Counted from the first letter of the stretch, positions 8,553 through 17,700 are shown. The stretch: DNA of 40,017 nucleotides from Acinetobacter sp. MB5 (GCF_003261585.1 NZ_POVU01000021.1:1-40017), one strand, 5' to 3'. The notes: a model not told the origin generated them from the letters alone. Translations and numbers: made by a program.

Positions 8553-9068
8553 TTAAAGTCCAATGTTTTCACGGTGTTTGGCGTAGAGATCGACCCCATT
8601 AACCATGCAGATCAGATTCGGGATGTCGATTTCAATCACGGTGGTGCCATCGATGGACAGCTTGTAATAGCTCCAGATGGTTTTAATGGTCATTTCGGTG
8701 TCATCGCCTGGTTTGGCATTGCCGAAGTCGATTTCTTCATGACGACCCCGCAACGAGATTTCCACGGCTGAGGTTTCCCCCGTATCATCCTGCTGATAAG
8801 AGCCAGCGAAACGTAAACCAAAGGCAGAAATGGACACTGCGCCATATTGCTGGATCACCAGTGGATCAATCCCACCGAGCTTCCATGTCATTTCGATCAT
8901 GTCGTCACTCAGACCGAAGTCCACCTTGACGTTGCCGATCAGACCACCGCCTCGCCAGTTCTCCAGCTTGCGTCCCAGTTTGGGTAAGGTCACTTCCCCT
9001 GTTTCACCGAGGTAGGAATTACCCTCGTTAAACAGGTTCATTAATTTGAGTTTTTTGGGTAAAGCCAT
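8553..9068 (-). CDS. FII: P2 gpFII-like tail tube protein
   Basis: 171 residues, matching P2 FII (172) in length and start (MALPKKLKLMNLFNEGNSYLG). It polymerises to form the inner tube of the contractile tail. It begins 4 bases after the sheath gene stop, the standard FI-FII order. Confidence 0.95.
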   Translation of the reverse strand: MALPKKLKLMNLFNEGNSYLGETGEVTLPKLGRKLENWRGGGLIGNVKVDFGLSDDMIEMTWKLGGIDPLVIQQYGAVSISAFGLRFAGSYQQDDTGETSAVEISLRGRHEEIDFGNAKPGDDTEMTIKTIWSYYKLSIDGTTVIEIDIPNLICMVNGVDLYAKHRENIGL

Positions 9069-9072
9069 GTGG

Positions 9073-10236
9073 TTATCCTGTGACTCGGGCAGAGAAGTCT
9101 GCTAAATAGCGGTCGGTAATGCGTTGACGTAAAGTCAGGTTTTCCAAAGGTGGTACAGGGGTATAGTCATAATCGATATAGAACTGACCGCTTTTCAGCA
9201 CTTCCTTGGTGTTGATTACAGGATCCAGCCAGCATTCACCGCCCAGTAAATAAGTGCCTGTCATCTCACGTAATTTGGCGTTGATGCCATCGATGATGTC
9301 GCGGGCCAGACTTGGGGTGAGCGGTTTATCGACGGCCCACATGTGTCCTTCTGCCATCGTGTCAGCAAGGATTTGTGCGGTACGGGTATAGTTTTCAAAG
9401 GCAAACAGGGGATCGTCAGAACAGGTGCGTGAACCCCAGAAACGAAAGCCATCGCGCTGGATTAAGGTGGTGACCTCATGCTCATTCAGATAATTGGCAT
9501 CGGTGGTCGAGTCCTGTAACTGGAAATACACATCCTTGCTGATGCCAGTCACGCCATTGACCGCCACGTTGGACAAGGTTTTATGCCAGCCGACTTCATT
9601 GTCGATTTTGGCGCGTAAGCCTAAAGCGCGGGCAGTGGCAGCAAAAGTACTGGTGGCATTTAAAGCGGTATCCCAACCCAAGAACTCAGGCCACAGCACC
9701 ATCAATTCACGTGCACCAAAAGTTTGACGGTAAGCGGTGGCCTCTTCTTTGGTTTCACAACCAAAAGCCGAGACATAAGCAAAGCCACGCAACTGCTGCG
9801 CTAAGCTCGCTAAACTGGTGGCCACGGCAGAACTGTCCAGTTCGGGAACCCCTAAAATGCGTGGTTTCACCCCAAGCTGAGCTTCGGCTGCCAGCAAGGC
9901 TTTCATGCCTGTATATTTGCCATTGACGGTGCCACCAATCACCGCAGAGGTTTGCTCGGCCTGATCGCTGAGTTGTTCAACCCGTACCACCACGGTGGCG
10001 GCATTGGCCTGATCGGCAATCGCCTGTAAGGAACGCGCCAATGTGCCTTGTGTCCCTGCCTTGTCAATGGCCGCTTGGGTATTGGTAATCAGAATGGGGG
10101 TATTCAGGGGAAATTGGTCAGGGTCAGCATCGGATGCGGTACACACCATGCCAATAATCGAAGAGGAAACGGTCTGGATCGGACGAGTACCGTCGTTTAA
10201 CTCCAGCGTTTTCACCCCGTGATGGTAATTTGCCAT
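9073..10236 (-). CDS. FI: P2 gpFI-like tail sheath protein
   Basis: 387 residues (P2 FI is 396). Starts MANYHHGVKTLELNDGTRPI and carries the family's conserved stretches such as DGFRFWGSRTCSDDPLFAFENY and a C-terminal YDYTPVPPLENLTLRQRITD. It forms the contractile sheath. Its start codon sits directly after a strong hairpin and T run (10237-10277) that contains the only plausible ribosome binding site. Confidence 0.95.
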   Translation of the reverse strand: MANYHHGVKTLELNDGTRPIQTVSSSIIGMVCTASDADPDQFPLNTPILITNTQAAIDKAGTQGTLARSLQAIADQANAATVVVRVEQLSDQAEQTSAVIGGTVNGKYTGMKALLAAEAQLGVKPRILGVPELDSSAVATSLASLAQQLRGFAYVSAFGCETKEEATAYRQTFGARELMVLWPEFLGWDTALNATSTFAATARALGLRAKIDNEVGWHKTLSNVAVNGVTGISKDVYFQLQDSTTDANYLNEHEVTTLIQRDGFRFWGSRTCSDDPLFAFENYTRTAQILADTMAEGHMWAVDKPLTPSLARDIIDGINAKLREMTGTYLLGGECWLDPVINTKEVLKSGQFYIDYDYTPVPPLENLTLRQRITDRYLADFSARVTG

Positions 10237-10277
10237 AAAAAAACCTGTGATCTGGTGAATATTTTTCAGATCACAGG
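10237..10277 (-). terminator. Hairpin with T run immediately before the sheath start codon
   Basis: On the minus strand an 11-bp perfect inverted repeat (10267-10277 with 10244-10254, arm CAGATCACAGG) is followed by seven T and then the ATG of FI. It has the form of a rho-independent terminator for the fibre genes. The AGG that would serve as ribosome binding site for FI is in the second arm of the stem, so the structure may also control FI translation. Confidence 0.75.
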
Positions 10278-10338
10278 GTTACAGAGTCATTTTAGAATTG
10301 CACCGAGCAAAAGTTCTAAAAGGGGAAATAAAGACTTT

Positions 10339-10623
10339 TTATCCAGAATGGATTAATCCGAGTACATCGGGATTGTTTTTTAAAAAATCCGCCAGCTTTT
10401 GTTCAGGCGATTCGGCAATGGCCAGTTTGGGTTTGGCCACCAGTTGCCAAGTATGGCCATCCCAACGTGGATGCTGATCTTCTTCCCATGTATCAGGCAC
10501 AGGCGTTTCAGTACAATGCGCGGGTAGATGAAACACACCTTCTTCTAAGGGACTTTCATCGGCAAGGGTCGTTCCCAGATATAAACCCGAAGCATCATAT
10601 TGATAGACGATTTTTTCAGTCAT
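10339..10623 (-). CDS. Small tail fibre assembly (Tfa/gpG-like) protein
   Basis: 94 residues, after the tail fibre gene by 12 bases. The pattern (VYQYDASGLYLGTTLADESP, then HCTETPVPDTWEEDQHPRWDGHTWQLV) is that of short phage tail fibre assembly chaperones, which help fold or attach the fibre tip. In P2 the comparable gene is G. The ATG at 10623 is preceded by GGAGC. Assignment rests on sequence style and position. Confidence 0.7.
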   Translation of the reverse strand: MTEKIVYQYDASGLYLGTTLADESPLEEGVFHLPAHCTETPVPDTWEEDQHPRWDGHTWQLVAKPKLAIAESPEQKLADFLKNNPDVLGLIHSG

Positions 10624-10635
10624 GTCCGTAGCTCC

Positions 10636-12039
10636 TTAATATTTGATACAGGCCAGAAAGGCAACATTGCGTGGACGGGTTTCCCCATCGGCTGCTTCAA
10701 GCTGATTCGATGTGCCTGTATAACGTGTCCCCCCTGTACCACCTGTAAGACTGGTCGATGCATTGCGGTTACTCTCACCAGGCACCCATCGGCCTGTATA
10801 TTTTCCTTCCCAATTGCGAACAATCGCATACCAGTTATCTTCTGACTCTGAACCAAAGTCACCCGTGCCGTGATAATGTGCTTTCATTGCGTTGGATTGT
10901 TGACTGCCCAACACCCGATCTACATCAATACCCCGTCCATCATCCCAGCTACGAATAAACTCTCCACGGCAATCAGGCAAGTTAAAACTATTCACCCCAT
11001 CACCTGCACCATACGTGATGCCAATCTCGGCAAATAAATCAGCATAGACGCTACGGGAAATTGCAGCCCCATTGGCTTTGAGATAACCCGTCGGGGCTTT
11101 GTTCATCGCCACATAAATGATGGAACCTGCAGGTAGCCCATTGCTACGGGTTTCGGTTTTGCTAAATACCTGTAAGTTTTGTCGGGCCAGTGGTTTATCT
11201 TCAACATCGGCCAGATTCTCGGCCTTGGCCAGTGGATAAGGCGCTGTACCTAAAGGTTCATTCTGCACACATAAAATCTGACTGCCTGCTGCATAACTTT
11301 GCCCCAGTTGGATCTGGGTGGCAGAAAGGGCTTGCCAGCCTTCAGTCCCTGTTTTATGACTGATGCGTTGCCCATTGATATACACCGCCAAGCCTGTCGT
11401 GGTCAGTTGGGACAAAGTCACTTGGGTTTGCTGATCGGCCAGTTGCTGTTCTTCTTCTAGCGTATCGACAAAGACATTGCTGGCACTCGGATCCTCCCAG
11501 ACCACATCGCCATCGGCATTGGACTGTTTCTTCAGCACTTGGCCTGTGGTACCACCGCCCAGTAAAAAGCCTGCGGTGATGGTATTTAATATCCAGCTAT
11601 GCGTGGCAATCACCACATTCGGATCGACTTGCAATTCAATGGTCGAGGCATTGCTGACCATGAATGGAATCCGAATCACCGTGTCGTTAAACGCCCCATC
11701 ATTGGCCACAGGTTTATAGGTATCAGGTAAATTACCGACCAGAATCAGGTTACCGTTACTGTCAAACACCCCGACTTCACGCATCACAAAGCCGCCTGTG
11801 CTGACAGGGATAATCATCTCCACGGTAAACTTGTTGGCATTCTCAGGGTCTTGAAATACCCGATTGATCGTGGTTCTAAAACGCTCACGCACCAGTTGGT
11901 TCTGGGTCGGATCAGGACTGACTGCAAAGCCTTGGCCATCACCAACCGCCATGTGGGTTAAACGCAGTTGTGTGCCTTGCGCTTCAGCCTGTGCTAAAAG
12001 TTGCAGTCCCTTATGGGTATGAATACTTTGATAACTCAT
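10636..12039 (-). CDS. H: Tail fibre protein (gpH-like, collar domain)
   Basis: 467 residues. The N-terminal 150 residues match the phage tail fibre attachment domain (MSYQSIHTHKGLQLLAQAEA; LTHMAVGDGQG). Residues about 315-400 form a tail collar domain (GSIIYVAMNKAPTGYLKANG; later NLPDCRGEFIRSWDDGRGID), followed by a Gly/Ser/Thr-rich tip. It probably binds the host receptor. Normal P2 order is I-H-G; here an extra fibre-like gene lies between I and H. Confidence 0.88.
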   Translation of the reverse strand: MSYQSIHTHKGLQLLAQAEAQGTQLRLTHMAVGDGQGFAVSPDPTQNQLVRERFRTTINRVFQDPENANKFTVEMIIPVSTGGFVMREVGVFDSNGNLILVGNLPDTYKPVANDGAFNDTVIRIPFMVSNASTIELQVDPNVVIATHSWILNTITAGFLLGGGTTGQVLKKQSNADGDVVWEDPSASNVFVDTLEEEQQLADQQTQVTLSQLTTTGLAVYINGQRISHKTGTEGWQALSATQIQLGQSYAAGSQILCVQNEPLGTAPYPLAKAENLADVEDKPLARQNLQVFSKTETRSNGLPAGSIIYVAMNKAPTGYLKANGAAISRSVYADLFAEIGITYGAGDGVNSFNLPDCRGEFIRSWDDGRGIDVDRVLGSQQSNAMKAHYHGTGDFGSESEDNWYAIVRNWEGKYTGRWVPGESNRNASTSLTGGTGGTRYTGTSNQLEAADGETRPRNVAFLACIKY

Positions 12040-12050
12040 TGGATTTTCCC

Positions 12051-13142
12051 TTAGGCTGCCGAGTACTGGTTTTCACCGCGTGGGCAGGTGCCCCACACTG
12101 GATAATGTTCTGGGGTTAATGCCGAACCATAGGCAAAGACATCATCCATGCTGCTGGCATTGAGCTGACTGACACACCACTGGCTCAAGTCCTGATTAAA
12201 CTGGGTGCAACCATAGAACATATTCTGCATATTGCTGACCTTGGCCACATTGATCATGCCGAGATCCTGATTGAAGCTGCTGCAGTTATAGAACATTGAG
12301 GCCAGACTGGTCTTATTGCTGAAGTCCCACGTTCCAATCGGCTGGTTAAATGCATGACATTCCTGAAACCACTGTGCAAGGTCGGTATAACTGGAGACAT
12401 CCCATTGCAGAATGTTGGGATCATTAAACGCTGAGCAGCGCATAAAGATTGGATTGTTGGCTGTAGCAAAGACCAGAGGTGCGGTGGCAGGTACCTTGAT
12501 CAGGGTATCTTGCAGGCTTGAGGTATTTAAGGCGAAGCCCAGTACTTCATAACCTTGCTCATACCATTGCACCACTTCCTGAATACCCAAAGCGACCGTC
12601 ATCACCATAGTGTTATTACCATTGGAACCACCTTCATCCGAGGTCTTCTCCACCACAATGCTGTATTGGGCTGGTGTCGCATAATGATGGATGATCTCAC
12701 CATTCACCTCGCTATCGCTTGTACCATCGCCCCAGTCAATTTGGTGAGTGCCTTTATCTAACTCAAGGGTGACCTCACTGACCTGATCGGAAGACCGCAA
12801 CACCATAGCTGATGCTGGGTAAACAGGCTCGGGATCCGTTGGCGTTTCAGGGTCGGTCGGTTGTTCTAGATCTGTCCCCGAACTCAGCGCATCGAGCTGG
12901 GCCTTGAGCTGATTAAACTGTAAGCCCAGTTGTGCCAGTTGCTCGGTCACCTGCAGCTGCCAGTCCTGTTGGTTTTGCTGAACTTGCTGCATGTCTTGCA
13001 ACATACCTCTTAAATATTCGGTGCGGTTGACGAGGGCTTTGGCCTGTTCATTCATATTGCCGTTTTCACCGCCCTGTGCGTATTCATAGCTTTCCAGCAC
13101 ACGCACATCCGACCATAACTTTTTACCGATTAAATTTGTCAT
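12051..13142 (-). CDS. Tail-associated protein with PKD-like and DUF285/BspA-type repeats
   Basis: 363 residues. The N-terminus (KLWSDVRVLESYEYAQGGEN, NEQAKALVNRTEYL) resembles the attachment region of phage tail fibres, then a coiled coil and a Pro/Thr/Glu linker (TDPETPTDPEP). About residues 125-180 are PKD-like (HQIDWGDGTSD, IIHHYATPAQYSIVV). From about 235 come DUF285 repeats (DLAQWFQECHAFNQPIGTWD, MFYNCSSFNQDL, MFYGCTQFNQDLSQW), found in bacterial and mycoplasma surface proteins. No signal peptide. It overlaps gene I by 4 bases, so it is probably a virion receptor-binding or spike component. Confidence 0.75.
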   Translation of the reverse strand: MTNLIGKKLWSDVRVLESYEYAQGGENGNMNEQAKALVNRTEYLRGMLQDMQQVQQNQQDWQLQVTEQLAQLGLQFNQLKAQLDALSSGTDLEQPTDPETPTDPEPVYPASAMVLRSSDQVSEVTLELDKGTHQIDWGDGTSDSEVNGEIIHHYATPAQYSIVVEKTSDEGGSNGNNTMVMTVALGIQEVVQWYEQGYEVLGFALNTSSLQDTLIKVPATAPLVFATANNPIFMRCSAFNDPNILQWDVSSYTDLAQWFQECHAFNQPIGTWDFSNKTSLASMFYNCSSFNQDLGMINVAKVSNMQNMFYGCTQFNQDLSQWCVSQLNASSMDDVFAYGSALTPEHYPVWGTCPRGENQYSAA

Positions 13143-13744
13143 CCACGTTTGACTCCATTAAGTTGTTGAGATCCATCCAGTGGCCACGACCCATTCAGGG
13201 CCAGTGAACCTGCCACCCCTGAAAAATCAATTTCACAGCCCATACACAGCGCGGCTGCACTAAAGGCGGTGAGGTCACTGCGGACAATCACGCTTTGTCC
13301 GAGAAGATGGGATCTGAGGTTTTTATTGATGCGGATGGCACTGGCCAGTTCATCCACCAGTTGACTCTGGGTGGCCCCGATTTGATTGATTTCGATATAA
13401 ATATTGAAGGTATACGGCACACCGCGCGGGCTGGTTTTGAACCATTCTTCGACCCGACACACAATACCGATGGCATTCATGGCGGTTTCTAAGGCCCCGA
13501 TGGTGCCTTTATGACAATGCACGTCATAAGCGGCTGCAATAGTGTTGCGCTTCTGTTGCTCTGACCAGTCCTTGTTCCAGTAATCCACCGAGCGTTCCCA
13601 TGCCAGCCACGGCAACACCACCATCGGGGCACTTTGCAGATCATTCAGGCGACGGGTCAGAATCGGGACTTCAGCCACACGGGCAAACGCCTGATCAAAA
13701 CAGCGTTCAAAAACCGTGGCATTGGGGGGTAATAAACTCGACAT
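13139..13744 (-). CDS. I: P2 gpI-like baseplate protein
   Basis: 201 residues (P2 gpI is 176). Contains family stretches LPWLAWERSVDYWNKDWSE and AAAYDVHCHKGTIGALETAM. GpI links the baseplate wedge to tail fibres. It follows J by 6 bases and overlaps the next fibre gene by 4, in the conserved W-J-I order. Confidence 0.93.
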   Translation of the reverse strand: MSSLLPPNATVFERCFDQAFARVAEVPILTRRLNDLQSAPMVVLPWLAWERSVDYWNKDWSEQQKRNTIAAAYDVHCHKGTIGALETAMNAIGIVCRVEEWFKTSPRGVPYTFNIYIEINQIGATQSQLVDELASAIRINKNLRSHLLGQSVIVRSDLTAFSAAALCMGCEIDFSGVAGSLALNGSWPLDGSQQLNGVKRG

Positions 13745-13750
13745 GCTGAC

Positions 13751-14647
13751 TTACTCCAAAGTGCGAATGCTGACATTCAGCGCAGTGCAATAGGCCGCCT
13801 GACCTACGGCTAGCTTAAAGTTCTGGGTGGGGCTGAGCAGCTCGACACTGGACACGCCTGGTCGGTGCAAGGCTTGATAAATCCCTGACAAGGCAGGGGC
13901 TTTACTCAAGGCATGACTCTGCGTTGTATAACTGGCCACCTCGGCCAATGCCTTTTGTAAAATCACATCCGAGTCGGGGCCTGTTTCCACCTCCAGCACC
14001 GCATTAACTTCATATTCGACAATGCTGGCGGAAAACACCTGTACCTGATCGGTGAGTGGACGTACCTGTTTCTGATTCACCGCCAGCTTAACGAGATTCA
14101 GCAATTCTTCCGTTGCCTTGCCGTTATTCTCGGTGGAGAGTACATACAGATTGACCACACCTGCACTGGGGGAATCGGGTTGAATATCTTTCACTCGTAC
14201 ATCGGCATTCATGCCATGAAAAATATAAGAGCCTTCTGAACCTGCGGTGGTATAGCCTTCAGGGGCCAGTTGCACACGGGTACGTAAAGCCTCATCGGTT
14301 TCCAGTACTGCATCTTGGCTGCTGGTGGCTTCGCTGATCACCTTGCGCTGTAGATTGCGTTCAGCTGCTTTATGTTCCAGATCCGAACCTGTGGCATAGG
14401 CCAGCAACACCGCTTTGGCGGATGAATTGGCGCGTTGTCTGAGTAACATTTCCCGATAGGCAAAGGCTTCCGCCAATTTATAGGCAGGATCAGATTCACG
14501 TAGCTCGGAATAATTCACGCCCAATGCTTGCATCCGTGCATAAAAGTCCTGAATGCCTGCATTGAGGATGATTTCATAATCAATTTCTTCGACCACTTCT
14601 GGGGGGGCAAGTTGAGAGAGGTCGATGGCACTGTTGCTACTACTCAT
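13751..14647 (-). CDS. J: P2 gpJ-like baseplate wedge protein
   Basis: 298 residues (P2 gpJ 302). The Baseplate_J pattern is clear: YEIILNAGIQDFYARMQALG, FAYREMLLRQRANSSAKAVL, ATGSDLEHKAAERNLQRKVI, RVQLAPEGYTTAGSEGSYIF. It forms the wedge around the hub. It starts directly after W. Confidence 0.95.
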   Translation of the reverse strand: MSSSNSAIDLSQLAPPEVVEEIDYEIILNAGIQDFYARMQALGVNYSELRESDPAYKLAEAFAYREMLLRQRANSSAKAVLLAYATGSDLEHKAAERNLQRKVISEATSSQDAVLETDEALRTRVQLAPEGYTTAGSEGSYIFHGMNADVRVKDIQPDSPSAGVVNLYVLSTENNGKATEELLNLVKLAVNQKQVRPLTDQVQVFSASIVEYEVNAVLEVETGPDSDVILQKALAEVASYTTQSHALSKAPALSGIYQALHRPGVSSVELLSPTQNFKLAVGQAAYCTALNVSIRTLE

Positions 14648-14995
14648 TTAAGTGATGGCTCCCATTTTCAATGGAATGTTTAAATTCAGGGTCTGCCCAG
14701 ACAGGAGATGCACCGCTTCAAGCTCAACTACTAAACCGCCTGAACTAATGTCGGACACAGAAATTGTTTCGATGCTGATACGATTCTCCCAGCGTAAAAT
14801 CGGGGTATAAATCGCGCTATACAGTTGAACAATCAGCGCATCATTCACGGGTTGATCAATCAGATCGGCAAGCCGTGAGCCATAATTGCGTCGCATGATG
14901 CGAAGATTGATTGGGGTGGAAAGGATGTCACTGACCGATTGCTGAATGCTGGCAATTTCATCCTGTAAAAGCTGGCCTGTTTCACGGGACATCAT
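14648..14995 (-). CDS. W: P2 gpW-like baseplate protein (gp25 type)
   Basis: 115 residues, the same length as P2 gpW, a gp25-like wedge component. Conserved region: SVSDILSTPINLRIMRRNYG followed by SRLADLIDQPVND. It overlaps V by 4 bases (ATGA). Confidence 0.94.
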   Translation of the reverse strand: MMSRETGQLLQDEIASIQQSVSDILSTPINLRIMRRNYGSRLADLIDQPVNDALIVQLYSAIYTPILRWENRISIETISVSDISSGGLVVELEAVHLLSGQTLNLNIPLKMGAIT

Positions 14996-15525
14996 GGCGT
15001 TGGTTCTCCTGAAGTTTCTAAACCACCTTTCACCCCAGAGGTCTTATGATGTTTCAGGGAAATATCACCTGCTTTGACATCACCATCGGTGCTGATGCCA
15101 TCAGTGACATGTAAGCTGCCATTGATGCGACAATTGGCAGTGATCACCGCTTCTGCACCTTCGGGCAAAAGTGCCTGTAAAGAATGATTCTCGGTGTCAT
15201 AACTGATCAGTGCACCATCTTCAAACAGGCGTAATTTAATGTTGGGATTGGTGGAGATGGTCGGGTGATCTTCATTATTTAAACCACACAGCACCACACC
15301 CAAGCCCAGCTCACCACAAGGGCTAAACACCACACATTCTTCACCCACACTCGGTAGGTCATGACTGCGGTCAGTCCCTGCCCGCAGATTGATCAGGCGT
15401 AATGCTGTGGTCACGATATCGCCCAAATTGACGGTGACGGTATGAAACGGTTCGGACGGAGTAACGCTGTCAATTCGACCCAAACGGATCAAATTCTCTA
15501 AGCGACGGGAAGTATCTGCATTCAT
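14992..15525 (-). CDS. V: P2 gpV-like baseplate spike
   Basis: 177 residues (P2 gpV 211). An OB-fold N-terminus (LIRLGRIDSVTPSEPFHTVT; LPSVGEECVVFSPCGELGLG) is followed by a beta-helical spike region (INGSLHVTDGISTDGDVKAG) and a short His-containing tip (SLKHHKTSGVKGG). It is the membrane-piercing needle, equivalent to gp5/VgrG needle. First gene of the V-W-J-I baseplate group. Confidence 0.92.
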   Translation of the reverse strand: MNADTSRRLENLIRLGRIDSVTPSEPFHTVTVNLGDIVTTALRLINLRAGTDRSHDLPSVGEECVVFSPCGELGLGVVLCGLNNEDHPTISTNPNIKLRLFEDGALISYDTENHSLQALLPEGAEAVITANCRINGSLHVTDGISTDGDVKAGDISLKHHKTSGVKGGLETSGEPTP

Positions 15526-15593
15526 GCTGCAATCGTGTTGCAGCGCTTTTATTTTTGCAGCAAGGATGAGTTCTTAAATTGAATTTAAGGACT
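15526..15593 (-). promoter_or_regulatory. Intergenic dyads between S and V, possible late promoter region
   Basis: 68 bases just upstream of V contain CTGCAA TCGTG TTGCAG (15533-15549) and a second GCAGCAA further out, so GCTGCAA occurs repeatedly in both orientations. P2 has a late promoter before V, activated by Ogr through a dyad site. I cannot assign a -10 with confidence. Confidence 0.35.
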
Positions 15594-16046
15594 TTATATT
15601 GAGCCGAAATGCTCAACTAGACTGTGTTCAATCAAGGTGATTTCATGTTCACTAAAGCCGAGCAGCTCACGTTTGGCATATTTAACCCGTGGTGAATGGC
15701 TGTTGTGCTCTACCCGATCAATTAAGCCAAATTGATGTACATTGGCAATCCGTGAAATGCGTTCGCTAAAGCCAATCGCCACACCGTGTGGAATTTTCTC
15801 AGTTCGTAAAAACTGGGCATTCTTGATGCGATTAAACATTCTTTGGCGAATCTTACCTTTGCGTCCTCTAAGGTTCTTTCGGGGAATATAGCTGGAGCCA
15901 TCTGGATTCTGTTGACGGGTAATCCGTGAACGCTGACAGGCACGGATTTTACGGGCGATTTGTAGGGCAAGTTTATTGCGCTCTTGCTCACTGACGTGGG
16001 CTAAAAGCGCGGTGAGATGTTCAGGAAGATAATCAAGATCAGCCAT
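15594..16046 (-). CDS. S: P2 gpS-like tail completion protein
   Basis: 150 residues, same as P2 gpS. Family stretches: LPEHLTALLAHVSEQERNKL, ALQIARKIRACQRSRITRQQ, PDGSSYIPRK, FGLIDRVEHNSHSPRVKYAK, RELLGFSEHE. Involved in tail completion and joining to the head. Follows R by 9 bases. Confidence 0.93.
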   Translation of the reverse strand: MADLDYLPEHLTALLAHVSEQERNKLALQIARKIRACQRSRITRQQNPDGSSYIPRKNLRGRKGKIRQRMFNRIKNAQFLRTEKIPHGVAIGFSERISRIANVHQFGLIDRVEHNSHSPRVKYAKRELLGFSEHEITLIEHSLVEHFGSI

Positions 16047-16055
16047 ATATGCCCA

Positions 16056-16559
16056 TTATAAAGTATAACGCTGTTGTGGATCTGCCGATTGCCATGCTGC
16101 CAGTACAGAACCATCTTTGTCATAAAGTGTGACCAGTGTTGAGTCTTGAACCTTTTGATATTGGGGTTCTTCTGGGTAGCTAATATTGAGGCTGCCATCA
16201 TTAAGACGTTTCACAATCACTCGTTCAGTGAGCGGCAACTGCACCACCAAATCCACCTTATCATTGCTGAGAATCTCAGCTTCAAAGGAAATGGCATTCT
16301 TGACCTGATCCAAATTAGTCAGGAGTTCAGATTGATGAACTCGAACCCAGTCCAGTAAGGGGACACTTATCGCAGCAAGATCCCCTGCATAATCAGTCAG
16401 AATCAGAGTAAGTTTATAGGCATATTCAAAGGACAAACCATTGGCTAAGGTACTGCGTAAATGCCCCTCATCGACAAATACCAGTAAACGCTCAGGATTG
16501 ATCTGTAATTCAGGAATACTGCTGATTAAAAAGTCTTTCAGTTGTTGGGGTTTCTGCAT
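16056..16559 (-). CDS. R: P2 gpR-like tail completion protein
   Basis: 167 residues from the ATG at 16559 (MQKPQQLKDFLISSIPELQI), close to P2 gpR (155). The longer frame to 16616 overlaps the lysin gene by 46 bases and is unlikely. Conserved LLVFVDEGHLRSTLANGLSF and SFEYAYKLTLILTDYAGDLA. Needed for tail completion. Lies 11 bases after the lysin. Confidence 0.9.
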   Translation of the reverse strand: MQKPQQLKDFLISSIPELQINPERLLVFVDEGHLRSTLANGLSFEYAYKLTLILTDYAGDLAAISVPLLDWVRVHQSELLTNLDQVKNAISFEAEILSNDKVDLVVQLPLTERVIVKRLNDGSLNISYPEEPQYQKVQDSTLVTLYDKDGSVLAAWQSADPQQRYTL

Positions 16560-16570
16560 ACCAATCTGCC

Positions 16571-17428
16571 TTATGCAACCTGTTGCACAGGATAGAGTGA
16601 CGCTAAGTGATCCCATTCCGCTTGGAACTTGGCTTGATAACCGAGCTTCTTATAATTCGAGCCATTATACAGGGTAAAAACCACATCCCAATTTTCAGTG
16701 CGTAAGGCATCAATTAAGCTGATTTTTTTGCTGTTGATTGTGCCTGACTTCCATTCAATAAAACGGATAAAGGCTTCAAGCTGTAAGGATTCACTAGAAT
16801 ATTGCTGATCGACAAAATCTTGTACCGAGCTATAGCCCAAGTCTTTCCAGTTCTCGCCCATAATCTGGAACTGCCCCCAACTTGCAGACTGCAGGGCGCA
16901 TTCAACGTCAATTTGCTTGGCTAGCTCTAAACGGACATACTCTGCTTCGTTGCCCTGATAGCCGCCTGTTGCGGTATTCACAATATTTGGATATTGCTGC
17001 ATTAACTGATTAGCACGGCTTAGGCTAAACTTTTGTTTGAGATAGGCATACATGCGGTGACGTTCAAACAGGATCTTCGGTTTGCCATTACTAAGAAAAC
17101 CTAAGCCGCGCCCTTCAACCGCACCAAACACCCGAATTGCCAATTCGGAAACCTTGAGCCGAGTTGCTGCCTGCTGATAATCACTGTCTTTGAGTAATTT
17201 ACTGACATCAGCGCCATTGATGGCGGCTGCGGTTTTGTCCCCAACCTTACCATCCGCCACCAAGCCTTGTTTTTTCTGGAACTGCATCACGGCATATTCT
17301 GTGCCTGCACCAAAATCACCATCGGCTGCCAGAGTTTTTTTGTTCTGATCGGTATAGCCCAAACGCGTGAGGGATTTTTGTAGGGCGAGCACTTCTGCGC
17401 CTTTAGAACCAAATTTTAAAATCATCAT
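16571..17428 (-). CDS. Endolysin: peptidoglycan-binding domain plus N-acetylmuramidase (DUF3380 type)
   Basis: 285 residues. Residues 1-75 are a PG_binding_1 domain (LKFGSKGAEVLALQKSLTRL; DGDFGAGTEYAVMQFQKKQG). Residues about 85-280 match the N-acetylmuramidase family seen in many gram-negative phages, with probable catalytic Glu105 in FGAVEGRGLGF and conserved ILFERHRMY and SWGQFQIMG. No signal peptide, so release depends on a holin. Overlaps the upstream holin gene by 4 bases. Confidence 0.92.
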   Translation of the reverse strand: MMILKFGSKGAEVLALQKSLTRLGYTDQNKKTLAADGDFGAGTEYAVMQFQKKQGLVADGKVGDKTAAAINGADVSKLLKDSDYQQAATRLKVSELAIRVFGAVEGRGLGFLSNGKPKILFERHRMYAYLKQKFSLSRANQLMQQYPNIVNTATGGYQGNEAEYVRLELAKQIDVECALQSASWGQFQIMGENWKDLGYSSVQDFVDQQYSSESLQLEAFIRFIEWKSGTINSKKISLIDALRTENWDVVFTLYNGSNYKKLGYQAKFQAEWDHLASLYPVQQVA

Positions 17429-17697
17429 GCTTTACTCCTAAAAATCACGGCAATGTTGCCTTTTGCCCGAAACACAATCACAAACAGAACCAGTGCAAAG
17501 AATGCGTCCCAGACGGTGACGGGATCTTTATAAAAAATAATGTTGATGCTTTGCCCAAACAGGGCAGCAATTAAAATGAAGGCCACAATTTCATGGAGGC
17601 GTTGATGCGTGGTGGCATGGCTGTCAAAACAGATGATCCGCAGTGCAATCAACACATATAAAACGACAGCAATCACGGCATAAAGGGTTTCAAGCAT
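17425..17697 (-). CDS. Putative three-helix holin or lysis membrane protein
   Basis: 90 residues with three hydrophobic helices (about 4-22, 37-55, 63-80) and a basic C-terminus (FRAKGNIAVIFRSKA), in the style of phage 3TM holins. It lies directly before the endolysin with an ATGA overlap and after another membrane protein; one may be the holin and the other an antiholin. Confidence 0.75.
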   Translation of the reverse strand: MLETLYAVIAVVLYVLIALRIICFDSHATTHQRLHEIVAFILIAALFGQSINIIFYKDPVTVWDAFFALVLFVIVFRAKGNIAVIFRSKA

Positions 17698-17700
17698 GGC

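Noticed and set aside
16560..16616. Longer N-terminus for gpR
   Set aside because: It overlaps the lysin by 46 bases in another frame; the ATG at 16559 matches the family start.
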